A DNA stretch of 64,000 nucleotides from Lachnospiraceae bacterium UBA3850 (GCA_002392655.1 DGHK01000036.1:1-64000), one strand, 5' to 3'; numbered from the stretch's first letter, positions 33,559 to 42,863 are shown. Notes: generated from the letters alone by a model not told the origin. Made by a program: numbers and translations.

Positions 33559-34794
33559 CCTCACAACTAGCGTCACTCTGAAAATATCCCCTTCTATCTC
33601 TGCATATACATCTCCGTCCATCTTCGTCATCAGCTGCTTTACTATATACAGTCCAAGTCCGTTTCCCTGAATATTATCGGTATTACTTCCTCGATAGAAG
33701 GAATCAAATATATCCGTCATCTCGCTTTCTTTAAGGGCGCATCCCGAATTGGAGACTGTTATCAGCTTACAATCCTCTTCCTCACTGAAGGTGATTTTTA
33801 TCCACTTTCCATCACCGTACTTGATCGCATTTTCCATCAGATTCTGCAAGGACTCGACCAGTCTGTCCTTATCTGCCGAAAGAAGTGCATTATCGAACTC
33901 TCCAACCTCTAACTCAGTATGAAGGACGCTCAGCTTATCTCTGTAATAAGCCTCTATTCCTTCTATAACATCCTTCAGATAAACCTCTCCGACTTTTACT
34001 TCAAGCTCCATAAAATCCTCGCGGGAGAGTTTATATATCTCATCAACATAGCCTCGGATTTCCTCAGTCTTGCTAAGAATCCCGTCCAGTGCCTCCTGCC
34101 TCCTCTCATCTGAATCATAGACCCCATCAGAGAGAGCCTTCGTATAAAGCTGGATAGCTGAAAGTGGAGTCTTAACATCATGCGAAAGAGAAAGCAGCAT
34201 CGTCTTTTTTTCCTTCTGATATTCCAGAGTTTTAGACTTACTATCCTCCAGATTCTCACGGAGCATATCCATTCCCCACAAAAATCTTCCGAAGAAGCGG
34301 CTCTTCTCTTCCTTTATAGGTGTAGACAGATTACCCTTTGCAAGCTCTTCAGTAAGGGATGACATTTTATCAAATGGCTTTATTACCTTTCTTCCTATAT
34401 AAACCAGAACGCCTATCGTAAGAAGAAGTGCAGCACACATACCGATATTCATAAGGACAAATGTATAACCCTCGTTCTTAATCAGATATTCAATTCTGAA
34501 AAGCTTACCAGCTACCACTTCTACAACATAATCATTATTACATATCTCAGTCGGAACAAACTCACTTACCTTTTCTATTGTTTCAAACTGAGTCAGATCA
34601 ATATCCTCAGGATTATCCAAAAGAGTACTATCTGACTCCAGGAGCCTTACAACTCTTTCTGCTTCAACACGGTAAAAACGTTCATGTTTTTTTACCCCTG
34701 AAAAGTAAATGATATTTAAAAGAATAATAACAATTATTTCTGCAAATATAATTATTGTCGATGCTTTTTTGAACCTATTCATCTTAAACCTCAA
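33550..34794 (-). CDS. Sensor histidine kinase with HAMP
   Basis: A 414-residue kinase with helices at about 14-32 and 105-130, an extracytoplasmic loop of about 75 residues and a HAMP-like segment (VIKPFDKMSSLTEELAKGN). The H-box is LSHDVKTPLSAI, followed by an ATPase domain with ENAIKYGDG, IFDSFYRGS and NGLGLYIVKQL. It is last gene of an operon led by a response regulator with a small STAS gene between them. The FtsX-type exporter immediately downstream is a likely target or partner. Confidence 0.92.
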   Translation of the reverse strand: MRFKMNRFKKASTIIIFAEIIVIILLNIIYFSGVKKHERFYRVEAERVVRLLESDSTLLDNPEDIDLTQFETIEKVSEFVPTEICNNDYVVEVVAGKLFRIEYLIKNEGYTFVLMNIGMCAALLLTIGVLVYIGRKVIKPFDKMSSLTEELAKGNLSTPIKEEKSRFFGRFLWGMDMLRENLEDSKSKTLEYQKEKKTMLLSLSHDVKTPLSAIQLYTKALSDGVYDSDERRQEALDGILSKTEEIRGYVDEIYKLSREDFMELEVKVGEVYLKDVIEGIEAYYRDKLSVLHTELEVGEFDNALLSADKDRLVESLQNLMENAIKYGDGKWIKITFSEEEDCKLITVSNSGCALKESEMTDIFDSFYRGSNTDNIQGNGLGLYIVKQLMTKMDGDVYAEIEGDIFRVTLVVRKA

Positions 34795-34822
34795 AAGAAA
34801 ATGTGCTATCTAGAAATGTATC

Positions 34823-35107
34823 CTAAACCAGTTCATTGTATCCGTTATCCTTTAAGAACTTAAAAACCTCCGGTTTATAATTGATCATTTTAAGATCACC
34901 GAACTCAAGCCTTAGTTTTTTTAGTGCCATCAGACCGGAAACAGATATGAATTCAAGATTTTCAGCATCAAAAAAGGTTCTGTAATTTGTTCCTCTGTTA
35001 ATGATACAGTACAGTTCTTTTTCAAATCTTAACGCATCTTCACTATTCACTCGCTTAGGAAGCTGTATGATCATTTCTTCACCATTTATCCTATATGGTA
35101 TATACAT
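34823..35107 (-). CDS. Small STAS-domain-like protein between regulator and kinase
   Basis: A 94-residue protein from the ATG at 35107, chosen for the GGAGG 6 bp upstream; the frame can extend to 35137 without a good site. It has a beta-alpha STAS-like order: IIQLPKRVNSEDALRFEKEL, then TFFDAENLEFISVSGLMALKKLR, then MINYKPEVFKFLKDNGY. In anti-sigma antagonists the residue in the S-G-L turn is phosphorylated (VSGLMAL here has the Ser). It lies 35 bp after the regulator and 28 bp before the kinase. A switch-like accessory protein of this two-component system is a reasonable inference. Confidence 0.75.
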   Translation of the reverse strand: MYIPYRINGEEMIIQLPKRVNSEDALRFEKELYCIINRGTNYRTFFDAENLEFISVSGLMALKKLRLEFGDLKMINYKPEVFKFLKDNGYNELV

Positions 35108-35142
35108 AAGCGCCTCCATGTCAGATAAAAGCTTCACATGAT

Positions 35143-35805
35143 TTACTCAAATCTATAACCTACACCCCATACCGTGATTATATGCTCCGGCTTCTTCGGG
35201 TCATTTTCTATCTTCTCACGAAGCCATTTGATATGTACTGTGAGAGTCTGAAGCTCCGATTCACTATCACTACCCCATACGGTATCAAACAGGTAATTCT
35301 TCTTCAAAGTCACACCCTTATTCTCAATCATAAGCTTCAGTAGTTCAAACTCCTTTGCAGTAACAACTACTTCTCTTTCTCCCACCATCAGAGACTGATT
35401 TACGTTATTAAGCTTCAGATTTCCTTCCACGATAATATCCTGTGCATACTTTCTCTTAAAGATACCATTTATCTTTGCAATGAGAATATCTACATCATAG
35501 GGCTTCTCTATATAATCATCCGCTCCGAGGTTAAGACCCTTCAACTTATCATCCTTTTCAGTTCTGGCACTGGCAACCAGGATGTGTGCATTTGAACTCT
35601 CTCTTATCTTCGAACATACACTAAATCCATCCATTCCCGGAAGCATTATATCCAGAATAACCAGTTTAGCTCCATATCTCTCGAAAAGTTCGAGAGCCTT
35701 TTCGCCTGTTTCCGCAACAGATACAGCGTAGTTTTCCTTCCTCAGAAATGTCTGAAGAAGCTCACCTATTTCCTTATTATCTTCAACTATCAATATGTCA
35801 AGCAT
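35143..35805 (-). CDS. OmpR-family response regulator
   Basis: A 220-residue regulator with receiver residues E8-D9, phospho-acceptor D52 (VILDIMLPGMDG) and KPYD. A winged helix ends EHIITVWGVGYRFE. It starts the operon that continues with the STAS-like protein and the kinase. Probable targets are its own operon and the MacB-type exporter at 30105-33414. Confidence 0.94.
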   Translation of the reverse strand: MLDILIVEDNKEIGELLQTFLRKENYAVSVAETGEKALELFERYGAKLVILDIMLPGMDGFSVCSKIRESSNAHILVASARTEKDDKLKGLNLGADDYIEKPYDVDILIAKINGIFKRKYAQDIIVEGNLKLNNVNQSLMVGEREVVVTAKEFELLKLMIENKGVTLKKNYLFDTVWGSDSESELQTLTVHIKWLREKIENDPKKPEHIITVWGVGYRFE

Positions 35806-36146
35806 GCTACTACCCTCTATCGGACATTAATCCTCATATCACATATAATACTCTATGTCTAAGAACCTTAATCTACAGGTTGCCATCTTGTATTATTATA
35901 CATTATCTGGCCATACATTCAACAGCTTCCGGACACAAGACGCCCCTAATCGCACTGTCCTCTATCATAAAATAAAAAAAGAAAAAACGCCGAGGACTCA
36001 GCGTCTTTTCTTTTACACTATTTAATATATGAAACCGGTTGGTTTCTTGTTGAACTGTGTACATATTACCACGACTTTTTCCAGAAGCGTTGAATAAATC
36101 GTAAAAAAATTTTTAACAAATTGTAAATTATTTGTTTAAAGTTTGT
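35806..36146. terminator. Intergenic region with terminator at 35981-36016
   Basis: About 340 bp without a gene. It contains a hairpin ACGCUGAG-UC-CUCGGCGU (minus-strand reading) flanked by A and U tracts at about 35981-36016, which should end the cyclase/HAD operon. A small palindrome, GAAACC-GGTT-GGTTTC, lies at 36031-36046. The promoter of the response-regulator operon must lie in 35806-35980, but I see no clear consensus. Confidence 0.7.
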
Positions 36147-36740
36147 TCATAATTCAATCAGAATTGCTCTGCAGGGAGAGCCATCAGCACCGCCCAGATT
36201 CAGAGGAGCTGCGTTCAGAAGGTACTTACCTACCGGAACTTCTGATAGCCTGATTCCCTCAAGAAGAACTACCTCTGCACCAAGCATTATCAGATGAACC
36301 TCCTTCGGAGCAGCCTCTGGACCTACAGTCTGAGATTCATTTCCGAAAAGCTGTATGCCCTCTTTTGCAAAAACGCGTGCTCCCTCTGCTGTCATAGTCG
36401 CATCACCCTTAATGAGTATTCGTTCAGCGGCTTTCGGATCACACTCTTTCGCCTGAATCATGATTCGCTCAGCATCCTCCGCGGTTATATCACCTGTATG
36501 TTCAGCCACATATGCATATCCGATGAATCTTTTCATATCTACCTGATCGATTGTCTTCCCATCATTTATAAAATGATAAGGTGCATCCACATGTGTTCCG
36601 TTATGTGCACACATCTTGATATCCGTCAGATTACAGATATCTCCTTTTTCTATACTGAGTGTTACGTTTCTTACCGGACTTGGGTCTCCGGGAAAAACCT
36701 TACACCCAAACACTTCCTGTGATATATCATATATTTTCAT
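36147..36740 (-). CDS. Cyclase-family metal hydrolase (kynurenine formamidase-like)
   Basis: A 197-residue enzyme of the cyclase family (COG1878). The metal-binding motif HNGTHVDAPYHF is clear near residues 46-57. VFPGDPSP at the start and VPVGKYLLNAAPLNLGGADGSPCRAI at the end are typical. Members hydrolyse N-formylkynurenine or related amides, or act as isatin hydrolases; the substrate here is unknown. It lies 54 bp after the HAD gene and is probably the last gene of that unit. No tryptophan-catabolic genes are nearby. Confidence 0.9.
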   Translation of the reverse strand: MKIYDISQEVFGCKVFPGDPSPVRNVTLSIEKGDICNLTDIKMCAHNGTHVDAPYHFINDGKTIDQVDMKRFIGYAYVAEHTGDITAEDAERIMIQAKECDPKAAERILIKGDATMTAEGARVFAKEGIQLFGNESQTVGPEAAPKEVHLIMLGAEVVLLEGIRLSEVPVGKYLLNAAPLNLGGADGSPCRAILIEL

Positions 36741-36794
36741 ATCAAAATCCTCTATTATTTCTATCCAATATTACCATCTGAGACATCACCCGCA

Positions 36795-37304
36795 TCACTC
36801 TCCGAAATCTCTCTGTCTTATCTTGTCCGCATAAGCAATGATTTTCTCTTTCCATTCATCATCTTCACCATCAAGCTGATAAACATTATATCCATACTGT
36901 TTTCCGAGTGAGCATACGATAGCCTCATCATCTATGTGCAGGGAGATTCTATATCTGTTGGGGAGCTTCTGAGGAAGCATCTTCTTGTTATCTCTTTGAA
37001 CTTCCTTCATATGCCGTGTTCCATTTACTATTCCGTCAAACTTGATATGATAATGTCTAAACAAACGTTTTATATACTTCTCAGATCTGAAGGATGATGT
37101 GTATACCCAAACCTCATAACCCTGTTTCTGAAGCTCTTTAATAACACCGGGCGTTCCAAGGCGAAGTCTCTCTTTATATATCTTGTTAAATGGAAACTTG
37201 AGTGGTGGCTCTGTTTTATGAGTTTCAGGCAACACAAAAAGCACCTCATCCAGATCAAATGAGACTCGCATCTTTGTTTGATTTGAACCTTTTCTGATTT
37301 TCAT
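36795..37304 (-). CDS. HAD-superfamily hydrolase-like protein, paralogue of the upstream HAD domain
   Basis: A 169-residue protein. HAD motifs are SFDLDEVLF (motif I, nucleophile Asp), VWVYTSS (motif II) and LHIDDE (motif IV). Between them FPFNKIYKERLRLGTPGV and FRHYHIKFDGIVNG align nearly residue for residue with the C-terminal part of the neighbouring 291-residue protein, so the two are diverged duplicates. I do not know the substrate. It follows that gene by 70 bp. Phosphatase or nucleotidase activity is inferred from the motifs only. Confidence 0.8.
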   Translation of the reverse strand: MKIRKGSNQTKMRVSFDLDEVLFVLPETHKTEPPLKFPFNKIYKERLRLGTPGVIKELQKQGYEVWVYTSSFRSEKYIKRLFRHYHIKFDGIVNGTRHMKEVQRDNKKMLPQKLPNRYRISLHIDDEAIVCSLGKQYGYNVYQLDGEDDEWKEKIIAYADKIRQRDFGE

Positions 37305-37374
37305 TAGCTACATTTCTTCCCTTAATCAGTTTTCCCTATTTAAATGTATTATATAACACATACAATCCGGTATT

Positions 37375-38250
37375 CTACTTAAAACTGTGAACCAGCCTGA
37401 TAACCTCTCTGGACCACTCAGACGGTTCAGCTTTAATCTCGTGCTCCTCAAAGCTTCCTTCATCACGGAATACTCTGACCATAAGATCTCTGTCAATATG
37501 AAGAGTTTCCTTGTACTTTTTCGTAATCTTAGACTCCGTACGCTTCTTGGTTGCAGAAAAGCGCTTATTCTTTCTGGCTACTCCGGTAACGACACCATCA
37601 ACCTTCACAGAGTATCTCTTAAAATAATTCTGTATATAATCAAGCGAATAATAACCGGAAGAATAAACCCAGACATCATAACCGTGCCTACCCAGATAAT
37701 GAAGCAATGCGGGAAGTCCGAGCCTTATCCTCTCCACAAACATCTTGTTCACAGGAAACGGAAGTGGTCTCTCCGGAATATCATCTGCTTTTGAGCAGAA
37801 TACTACTTCATCCAGATCAAGTGTAGCTCTCTTATCATTATTAGAAGCACGAAGCATCTTCTCTATATCAACCTCGTTGGTCAGATTAACTATCTTTACC
37901 GGAATCATCTTGATGCCGACTCTCATAGCTGCTGCCCACCTGTGATGTCCGTTAAGGATCATATAACCGTCCGGATGTACCTTCTCTACTGTTATCGGGT
38001 CATCCATAATACTCTGATCCATTGTTCCAAACCTCTGAAATGTACGCACATATCGATTGTATATACTATAGTTTGGACCAACTGTTTTATTGCAGAATTC
38101 ATCGTCAGGATTCGGATGAAGCTTCTCTATGGGAACCTTCTTTGTAAACATCCTCTCCGAAACAGACGCTTTAATCGGAACCATGATTCCATCATATTTT
38201 TTTATTTCCTTTTCCAGATACTCTGCCAGTTCTGTTTTCGGTGCTGCCAT
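37375..38250 (-). CDS. ParB/sulfiredoxin-like domain fused to HAD domain
   Basis: A 291-residue protein. Residues about 30-135 look like a ParB-N/sulfiredoxin-type domain: VPIEKLHPNPDDEFC, DPITVEKV..GYMILNGHHRWAAAMRVG and IPVKIVNL. The GHHRWAAA segment is its hallmark. Residues about 140-290 are a HAD-like domain (ATLDLDEVVF, VWVYSSGYYS, LHIDRD) paralogous to the next gene. ParB-N folds bind CTP or, in sulfiredoxin-like forms, ATP; HAD domains move phosphate. The combination suggests a nucleotide-dependent phosphotransfer or modification. This is not a chromosome-partition ParB: the helix-turn-helix and dimer domains are missing. Confidence 0.8.
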   Translation of the reverse strand: MAAPKTELAEYLEKEIKKYDGIMVPIKASVSERMFTKKVPIEKLHPNPDDEFCNKTVGPNYSIYNRYVRTFQRFGTMDQSIMDDPITVEKVHPDGYMILNGHHRWAAAMRVGIKMIPVKIVNLTNEVDIEKMLRASNNDKRATLDLDEVVFCSKADDIPERPLPFPVNKMFVERIRLGLPALLHYLGRHGYDVWVYSSGYYSLDYIQNYFKRYSVKVDGVVTGVARKNKRFSATKKRTESKITKKYKETLHIDRDLMVRVFRDEGSFEEHEIKAEPSEWSREVIRLVHSFK

Positions 38251-38361
38251 AATACTATCTCCTCTCTATCATACTAACTAAACCCCAATTACAATAATTA
38301 TAACAAATTCTTTTAATATGATAACATATTATCTTAGTGTTTATCACATTACCAGCACAAA

Positions 38362-38393
38362 ATGTGCCACCGAAAAGCATTCCGATGGCACAT
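38362..38393 (-). terminator. Probable terminator of the second MacB-type exporter operon
   Basis: An 11-bp stem with one wobble (ATGTGCCA core) and a 10-nt loop lies 30 bp after the ATPase stop. The U-tract (UUUGUG) is short, so confidence is moderate. Confidence 0.6.
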
Positions 38394-38422
38394 CAATTAA
38401 AATGAGAGGAGTTATGAGTGTA

Positions 38423-39127
38423 TTATGCAGTTTTTATACGATCACTTACCTCTTCCATTTTTTCTATCTCACCGTCAACTATTCGAATAAGTCTGGTGCC
38501 ATAACGTGAAGCCTCTTCAGAGTGAGTTACCTGAACTATCGTTTTGTTATACTTCCAGTTTATTCTTCGGAAGAGCTCCATGATTTTTGTTCCGGACTTG
38601 CTGTCGAGATTTCCGATTGGTTCATCAAGGAACAGGATATCCGGATCAAACACAAGTGATCTCGCTATAGCAACTCTCTGCTGCTGTCCTCCTGAAAGCT
38701 CTCTCGGAGTGAGCCTACGCTTATCCTGCATTCCGATAAGCTCCAGGCATTCATTTATTCTGTCCTTGTATTCCGACCTCTTCTTTCCAGCCAGCATAAG
38801 TGGAAGCGCTATGTTATCTACAACATTCAGATTCGGAACGAGATTATAGAACTGAAACACAAATCCTATCTCTTCATTTCTCATACTGCTGAGCTCTTTG
38901 TCCTTAAGTGTTGAGAGGTCTCTACCGTTTATGAATACATTTCCCTTGGTAGGCTGATCAAGCCCACCAAGGAGATACAGCAGAGTTGATTTACCACTTC
39001 CGGAAGGGCCCATAATTGAGACAAAGTCTCCTTCCTCTACTGTAAGATTTATATTCTTAAGTACCTCAGTTACCTGCTTTCCATTAGTAAAAGATCTGCT
39101 TACATTATTTACTTCTATAATACTCAT
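38423..39127 (-). CDS. MacB/LolD-type ABC transporter ATP-binding protein
   Basis: A 234-residue ATPase: Walker A GPSGSGKST, Q-loop FVFQFYNL, signature LSGGQQQRVAIARSL, Walker B ILFLDEPIGNLD and H-loop VTHSEEA. The family is the same as for 30105, but the sequence is closer to the LolD consensus. It follows the 829-residue permease by 59 bp with AGGAG before the ATG. No dedicated two-component system is attached to this copy. Confidence 0.94.
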   Translation of the reverse strand: MSIIEVNNVSRSFTNGKQVTEVLKNINLTVEEGDFVSIMGPSGSGKSTLLYLLGGLDQPTKGNVFINGRDLSTLKDKELSSMRNEEIGFVFQFYNLVPNLNVVDNIALPLMLAGKKRSEYKDRINECLELIGMQDKRRLTPRELSGGQQQRVAIARSLVFDPDILFLDEPIGNLDSKSGTKIMELFRRINWKYNKTIVQVTHSEEASRYGTRLIRIVDGEIEKMEEVSDRIKTA

Positions 39128-39186
39128 TTTTATTTCTCCTATCCATGATTAATATTTGATTTAATTATCTATTCTCATCTAATTAC

Positions 39187-41670
39187 TTACTCGTATTTCA
39201 GCTCCTGAACTATGCTGAGCTTCCTGCTCTTTCTCATCGTCGAAAGTGTTGCTATCAGTATTATCACTGCTATTATAGGTGCATATGTCATAATAGACAT
39301 CCAGCTAAATTCAACCTCCATCGGCATTCCTATAAACTTGCAGAAGCCTGTAAGCAGATCCGAAAGAAGAATCGTAAATGGAATCGATATAAGGACACTG
39401 AATATAACGCATGTCATACTTTCCGTGAGGATCATTCTCTTACGCCTGCTCTTATTCATACCGACTGATGCCATGACTGCCATCTCTCTCTTCCTCTGAA
39501 GGAAACATATGGTTATGTTATTAAACACACCTATTGAAGCTATTATCATTGCCAGATATGAGAAAATTGAAAGCACTGATACTATCGTCTGATTCTGCTC
39601 ATCGTTAAGCTTTGTATCCTCTGCCTTTGTCGTGTAGGTAGCTCCAAGCGATGCAAGAAATGGTTTTAATTCTTTTTCTATAACAGATGAATCTTCCTCA
39701 GTCTCAAAATATATGGCAGCCGCTTCCTTTATATTAAACTCATTTATAAGAAGCTCCTTCTTCATTAAGACTGCACGTCCCGCCTGGAATACCTTTCCAT
39801 CATATACTCCTACAACCTTTACATTAACCTCGTGGGAGTTAATCTTCATAGTAACTGTATCCCCGGCCTTCTTATCTATTGCATCAGCAATCTTAGTTGT
39901 AAGGAGAATAGAGTATTCATCTGCATCCTTAAGTGCCTGAATCTCATCTGCGTAGGTGGTAGTAAAGCCGAAATACTCATTAAGTACATTTACATACGCA
40001 TCCACCTCTGATCCGGTTGCAATTGCCAGCTCTCCGTCAATTTCTGCTTCGGCATAGTAAACATCTCCGATTGATGACTGATCTATACCCTTTATTTCAT
40101 GCAGCTTATCAAGGATTCGATCTGTTGTCGGGTTATTCGGATCCATCTCCATGATTCCACTTATATTGTAGTCATAATTCATCCCCTTATATGCATCCAC
40201 AACCAGATTGGTCATACTTTTTCCGAAGGATGATATCATCAGTACTGATGATAGTGATACTACTACAAGCACGATATTGTTTCTAAGCAGCTTAGAGCTT
40301 CGGATATTGCTCAGTGTCAGATACAGAGTAGTATTATTTTTAAAGAGTTTACCGAACACTGCCGTTACCAGCTTCATCATCATCGGTATCAGGAGTATAA
40401 CTCCTGCAAATGCAGTTATGAATGCAATCGGTGTTGTTACATTTATCACGCTGTCATTTATAAAGTAAACTGCTATAGAGAAAGCAAGCAGGATAATACC
40501 TATAATTGTTTTTACCAGGCGGCTGGACCTCTTCGGTTCAGCTCGATTTAGGATTACATCCTTAACCTCCAGCTTTCTGACCTTTCTTACAGGGAAGTAT
40601 GCTGACACCACAGAAAGGATGATTGAAAAAATGATTCCTATCAGAATATAAACAAGATTTATATGGAACTTTGTATATACTCCATAATCACCAAGAGGTG
40701 ATGTCCATCTACCGAGAAAATACAGGAACACTTCTCCAAGTGCACTTCCTATGATTCCTCCGATCAGTCCATATATGAATCCCTCCATCAGAATAATATG
40801 CTCTATCTTCTTTTTCGTAGCACCCTGGCTCATGAAGGTTCCCATCACTGACAGTCTCTCCGTCATGATCAGCTTGAATACTCCATGTATGATGATGGCA
40901 CTCACGATAACTACAATCGTCATCATAAAATAAAGTGCCATATTGATTGAGGAATCCACCATTACATTTCCTTTAAGATCAGTGGCATTTACATCAGTAT
41001 GATTCTCATTATAGCTTTCAGCAAAATCCTTAGCCTCTCCATCTGCTACATCTGCAAATACTACATTGTATCCATCATCAGCCCCAAGCTTTTCATTCAG
41101 ATATTCATAAGGTATTATCACACTGAAATTAGTTGAAGTATCCGGATAGAATACATTATCATTTGCAGCGAGTGCTTCAACTGTGAAGCTGACCTCTTCA
41201 CCGGAGATAAAAAGCTTTAATGTGTCACCGGTCTGAAGATTCATAACATCACTGACTCGTTTAGACAAGATGCATGAAGGATTACCCTCAACAGCTGTCT
41301 CGGACAGAAAATCTGAATCACCTTCCGCCATCGATCCCGAGTAGTTATTTCTTCCTCTAAGATTTACATACTTTATCTTGTCATTTTCATTTATTATTCC
41401 GGTTGTCCTCAGTTCATATACCACATCTTTAAGTCCCGCTGTATCAACATCAGATTCTTTCATATAAGGATCATCTGTTTTCGAAACAATAGATATGTCC
41501 GACAACCTTCCTGATTCGTATGGTGCATTAAAACTGTCAACAATGACATCTACCATACCTGTACATGCAACTAAAAGCGCTGCACTGATTGCAATTGAGA
41601 AAAGTAACAGTACAAACCGTCCTTTTTTCTCAAACATGTTTTTTGAGATATACTTCAAAAACACACTCAC
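39187..41670 (-). CDS. FtsX-like (MacB-type, duplicated) ABC permease
   Basis: About 827 residues. It has an N-terminal helix (about 20-45), an extracytoplasmic domain to about 245 and an FtsX three-helix domain (about 250-375). A second helix and extracytoplasmic domain (about 470-690) and a final FtsX domain with EMAVMASVGMNKSRR follow. I prefer the GTG at 41670: GGAGGG is 8 bp upstream of it but only 2 bp from the ATG at 41676. It probably exports or senses an envelope compound with the ATPase at 38423. It diverges from the riboswitch-controlled operon. Confidence 0.91.
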   Translation of the reverse strand: MSVFLKYISKNMFEKKGRFVLLLFSIAISAALLVACTGMVDVIVDSFNAPYESGRLSDISIVSKTDDPYMKESDVDTAGLKDVVYELRTTGIINENDKIKYVNLRGRNNYSGSMAEGDSDFLSETAVEGNPSCILSKRVSDVMNLQTGDTLKLFISGEEVSFTVEALAANDNVFYPDTSTNFSVIIPYEYLNEKLGADDGYNVVFADVADGEAKDFAESYNENHTDVNATDLKGNVMVDSSINMALYFMMTIVVIVSAIIIHGVFKLIMTERLSVMGTFMSQGATKKKIEHIILMEGFIYGLIGGIIGSALGEVFLYFLGRWTSPLGDYGVYTKFHINLVYILIGIIFSIILSVVSAYFPVRKVRKLEVKDVILNRAEPKRSSRLVKTIIGIILLAFSIAVYFINDSVINVTTPIAFITAFAGVILLIPMMMKLVTAVFGKLFKNNTTLYLTLSNIRSSKLLRNNIVLVVVSLSSVLMISSFGKSMTNLVVDAYKGMNYDYNISGIMEMDPNNPTTDRILDKLHEIKGIDQSSIGDVYYAEAEIDGELAIATGSEVDAYVNVLNEYFGFTTTYADEIQALKDADEYSILLTTKIADAIDKKAGDTVTMKINSHEVNVKVVGVYDGKVFQAGRAVLMKKELLINEFNIKEAAAIYFETEEDSSVIEKELKPFLASLGATYTTKAEDTKLNDEQNQTIVSVLSIFSYLAMIIASIGVFNNITICFLQRKREMAVMASVGMNKSRRKRMILTESMTCVIFSVLISIPFTILLSDLLTGFCKFIGMPMEVEFSWMSIMTYAPIIAVIILIATLSTMRKSRKLSIVQELKYE

Positions 41671-41777
41671 TTCCATTCCCTCCTTTTTTCGTTTGCATGG
41701 ATTACTATAAAACCACTTTCTTAAATCGACCTTTTATAAAAATTAAAATTTCATTAAGATTAGCTTTACGATTATTC

Positions 41778-41806
41778 TTGACAAAAATATCCCCATTTGA
41801 TAGACT
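41778..41806 (+). promoter_or_regulatory. Promoter of the riboswitch-DUF3137-LemA transcript
   Basis: Perfect TTGACA (41778-41783), a 17-bp spacer and TAGACT (41801-41806). Expected transcription start near 41813, immediately before the riboswitch P1 stem. Confidence 0.8.
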
Positions 41807-41815
41807 CATTTTCAA

Positions 41816-41945
41816 TATAGAACAAGGGAGTAGCCCCCATTTATATTTTTATAAGTGGTAACATAAATCGTCATCACGATTAATTCCGGTTATGTTGTAA
41901 TCAGGCGAGACTTGAACTATTAATGGTTCGAGTTTCGCTTTTTTT
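41816..41945 (+). ncRNA. yybP-ykoY (manganese) riboswitch with intrinsic terminator
   Basis: The leader folds as the yybP-ykoY class. P1 is ATAG-AA-CAAG (41817-41826) with CTTG-AA-CTAT (41911-41920). The conserved GGGAGTAGC follows (41826-41834), then a P2 hairpin (41837-41858). P3 is AACATAA (41860-41866) with TTATGTT (41890-41896), enclosing the conserved TCGTCA (41868-41873) and CCGG (41886-41889). GGCGAGAC follows at 41904. A terminator stem (41905-41917 with 41926-41938) and a T7 tract come next. P1 and the terminator share 41911-41917, so they are mutually exclusive. Ligand-bound P1 should allow read-through, as known for Mn2+-activated members. It lies 27 bp before the DUF3137 start. 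Confidence 0.9.
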
Positions 41946-41972
41946 ATAGCCAGAAGAAAGGAGGAGAATACG

Positions 41973-42863
41973 ATGGGACTTTACGAAGCAATGACCGAAC
42001 TTGAAAAAAGAAGAAAAAAGGTCAGCTACTGTACAGTAGAAATGTTTTGCGGTATGGCATTTTTTATTATCGGTTGTATGACAAAATACATTTACCTGCT
42101 GGCCATATTTGGTATAATAATTTTCATATACGGTATAAAAAATTTAAAGCCATATACTGAAGAATACAAAGCACTCTACAAACAGATTTTTGTAGAAGAA
42201 CCGCTTAGAAAGAACTTTGAAAATGTATTCTATAGCTGGCGCGGCGGTTTTGATGAGAATCTTGTAAGGTCATTTTGCCTATGTAATATGGGGAACAGAT
42301 TCTCCTCAGAGGACTACATCAGAGCAAGCTACTACGGTGTAAACTTCGAGATATCTGATGTATATGTCGCACAACATACATCTACCGGAAGATCTTCTCA
42401 TACTACAATCTACTTCAAGGGCAGAATGATGATGTTTGATTTTCCGGAAAAGCTGGTCAATTCAGTAAGGATTTATTCAAAAAACTTCAGGTACCGTGCA
42501 GGTGGATTTTTTGCAAATCGAAGCAACAAGGTCGAAATGGAAAGCGTCAGCTTCAATAATGATTTCGATGTTATGACATCGAATGATCACGATGCCTTCT
42601 ATCTGCTTACTCCACCATTTATGGAGAAGATGTATCAGCTAGAGAAAAAGCATAAAAGCATAGCTCTTCACATCGTCGGAAACAAAGTGGTCATCGGCTT
42701 TAATGAGCCGACAAATAATGCGTTTGATGCGTCAAATATGTCAAAAGAATTGTCCTATCCAGAAGAGATGGACAAGATTGAGTCAGATATAAATGATATC
42801 AAGGATGTAATAAATATCATAAGAGATCTGAACAAAGGAAACGACTATTACACTTATGTATAA
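41973..42863 (+). CDS. DUF3137 membrane protein
   Basis: A 296-residue protein with two membrane helices at about 25-65 and a large cytoplasmic or surface domain. The segments YIRASYYGVNFEISDVYVAQHTS and FKGRMMMFDFP are typical of DUF3137. The C-terminal 30 residues are a charged coil (EEMDKIESDINDIKDVIN). DUF3137 genes are commonly paired with lemA, as here (14 bp downstream). Function unknown. GGAGGAG precedes the ATG. Expression should follow the manganese riboswitch upstream, which suggests a role in metal or envelope homeostasis; that is inference. Confidence 0.87.
   Translation: MGLYEAMTELEKRRKKVSYCTVEMFCGMAFFIIGCMTKYIYLLAIFGIIIFIYGIKNLKPYTEEYKALYKQIFVEEPLRKNFENVFYSWRGGFDENLVRSFCLCNMGNRFSSEDYIRASYYGVNFEISDVYVAQHTSTGRSSHTTIYFKGRMMMFDFPEKLVNSVRIYSKNFRYRAGGFFANRSNKVEMESVSFNNDFDVMTSNDHDAFYLLTPPFMEKMYQLEKKHKSIALHIVGNKVVIGFNEPTNNAFDASNMSKELSYPEEMDKIESDINDIKDVINIIRDLNKGNDYYTYV

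Noticed and set aside
36031-36046. GAAACC-GGTT-GGTTTC palindrome as a LacI-type operator
   Set aside because: The half-site spacing is 4 bp too long for the classic operator, and it lies over 220 bp from the nearest start codon downstream of a terminator.
37375-38250. Chromosome-partition ParB
   Set aside because: Only the N-terminal ParB-like fold is present; the helix-turn-helix and dimerisation domains are replaced by a HAD domain, and no parA or parS is nearby.
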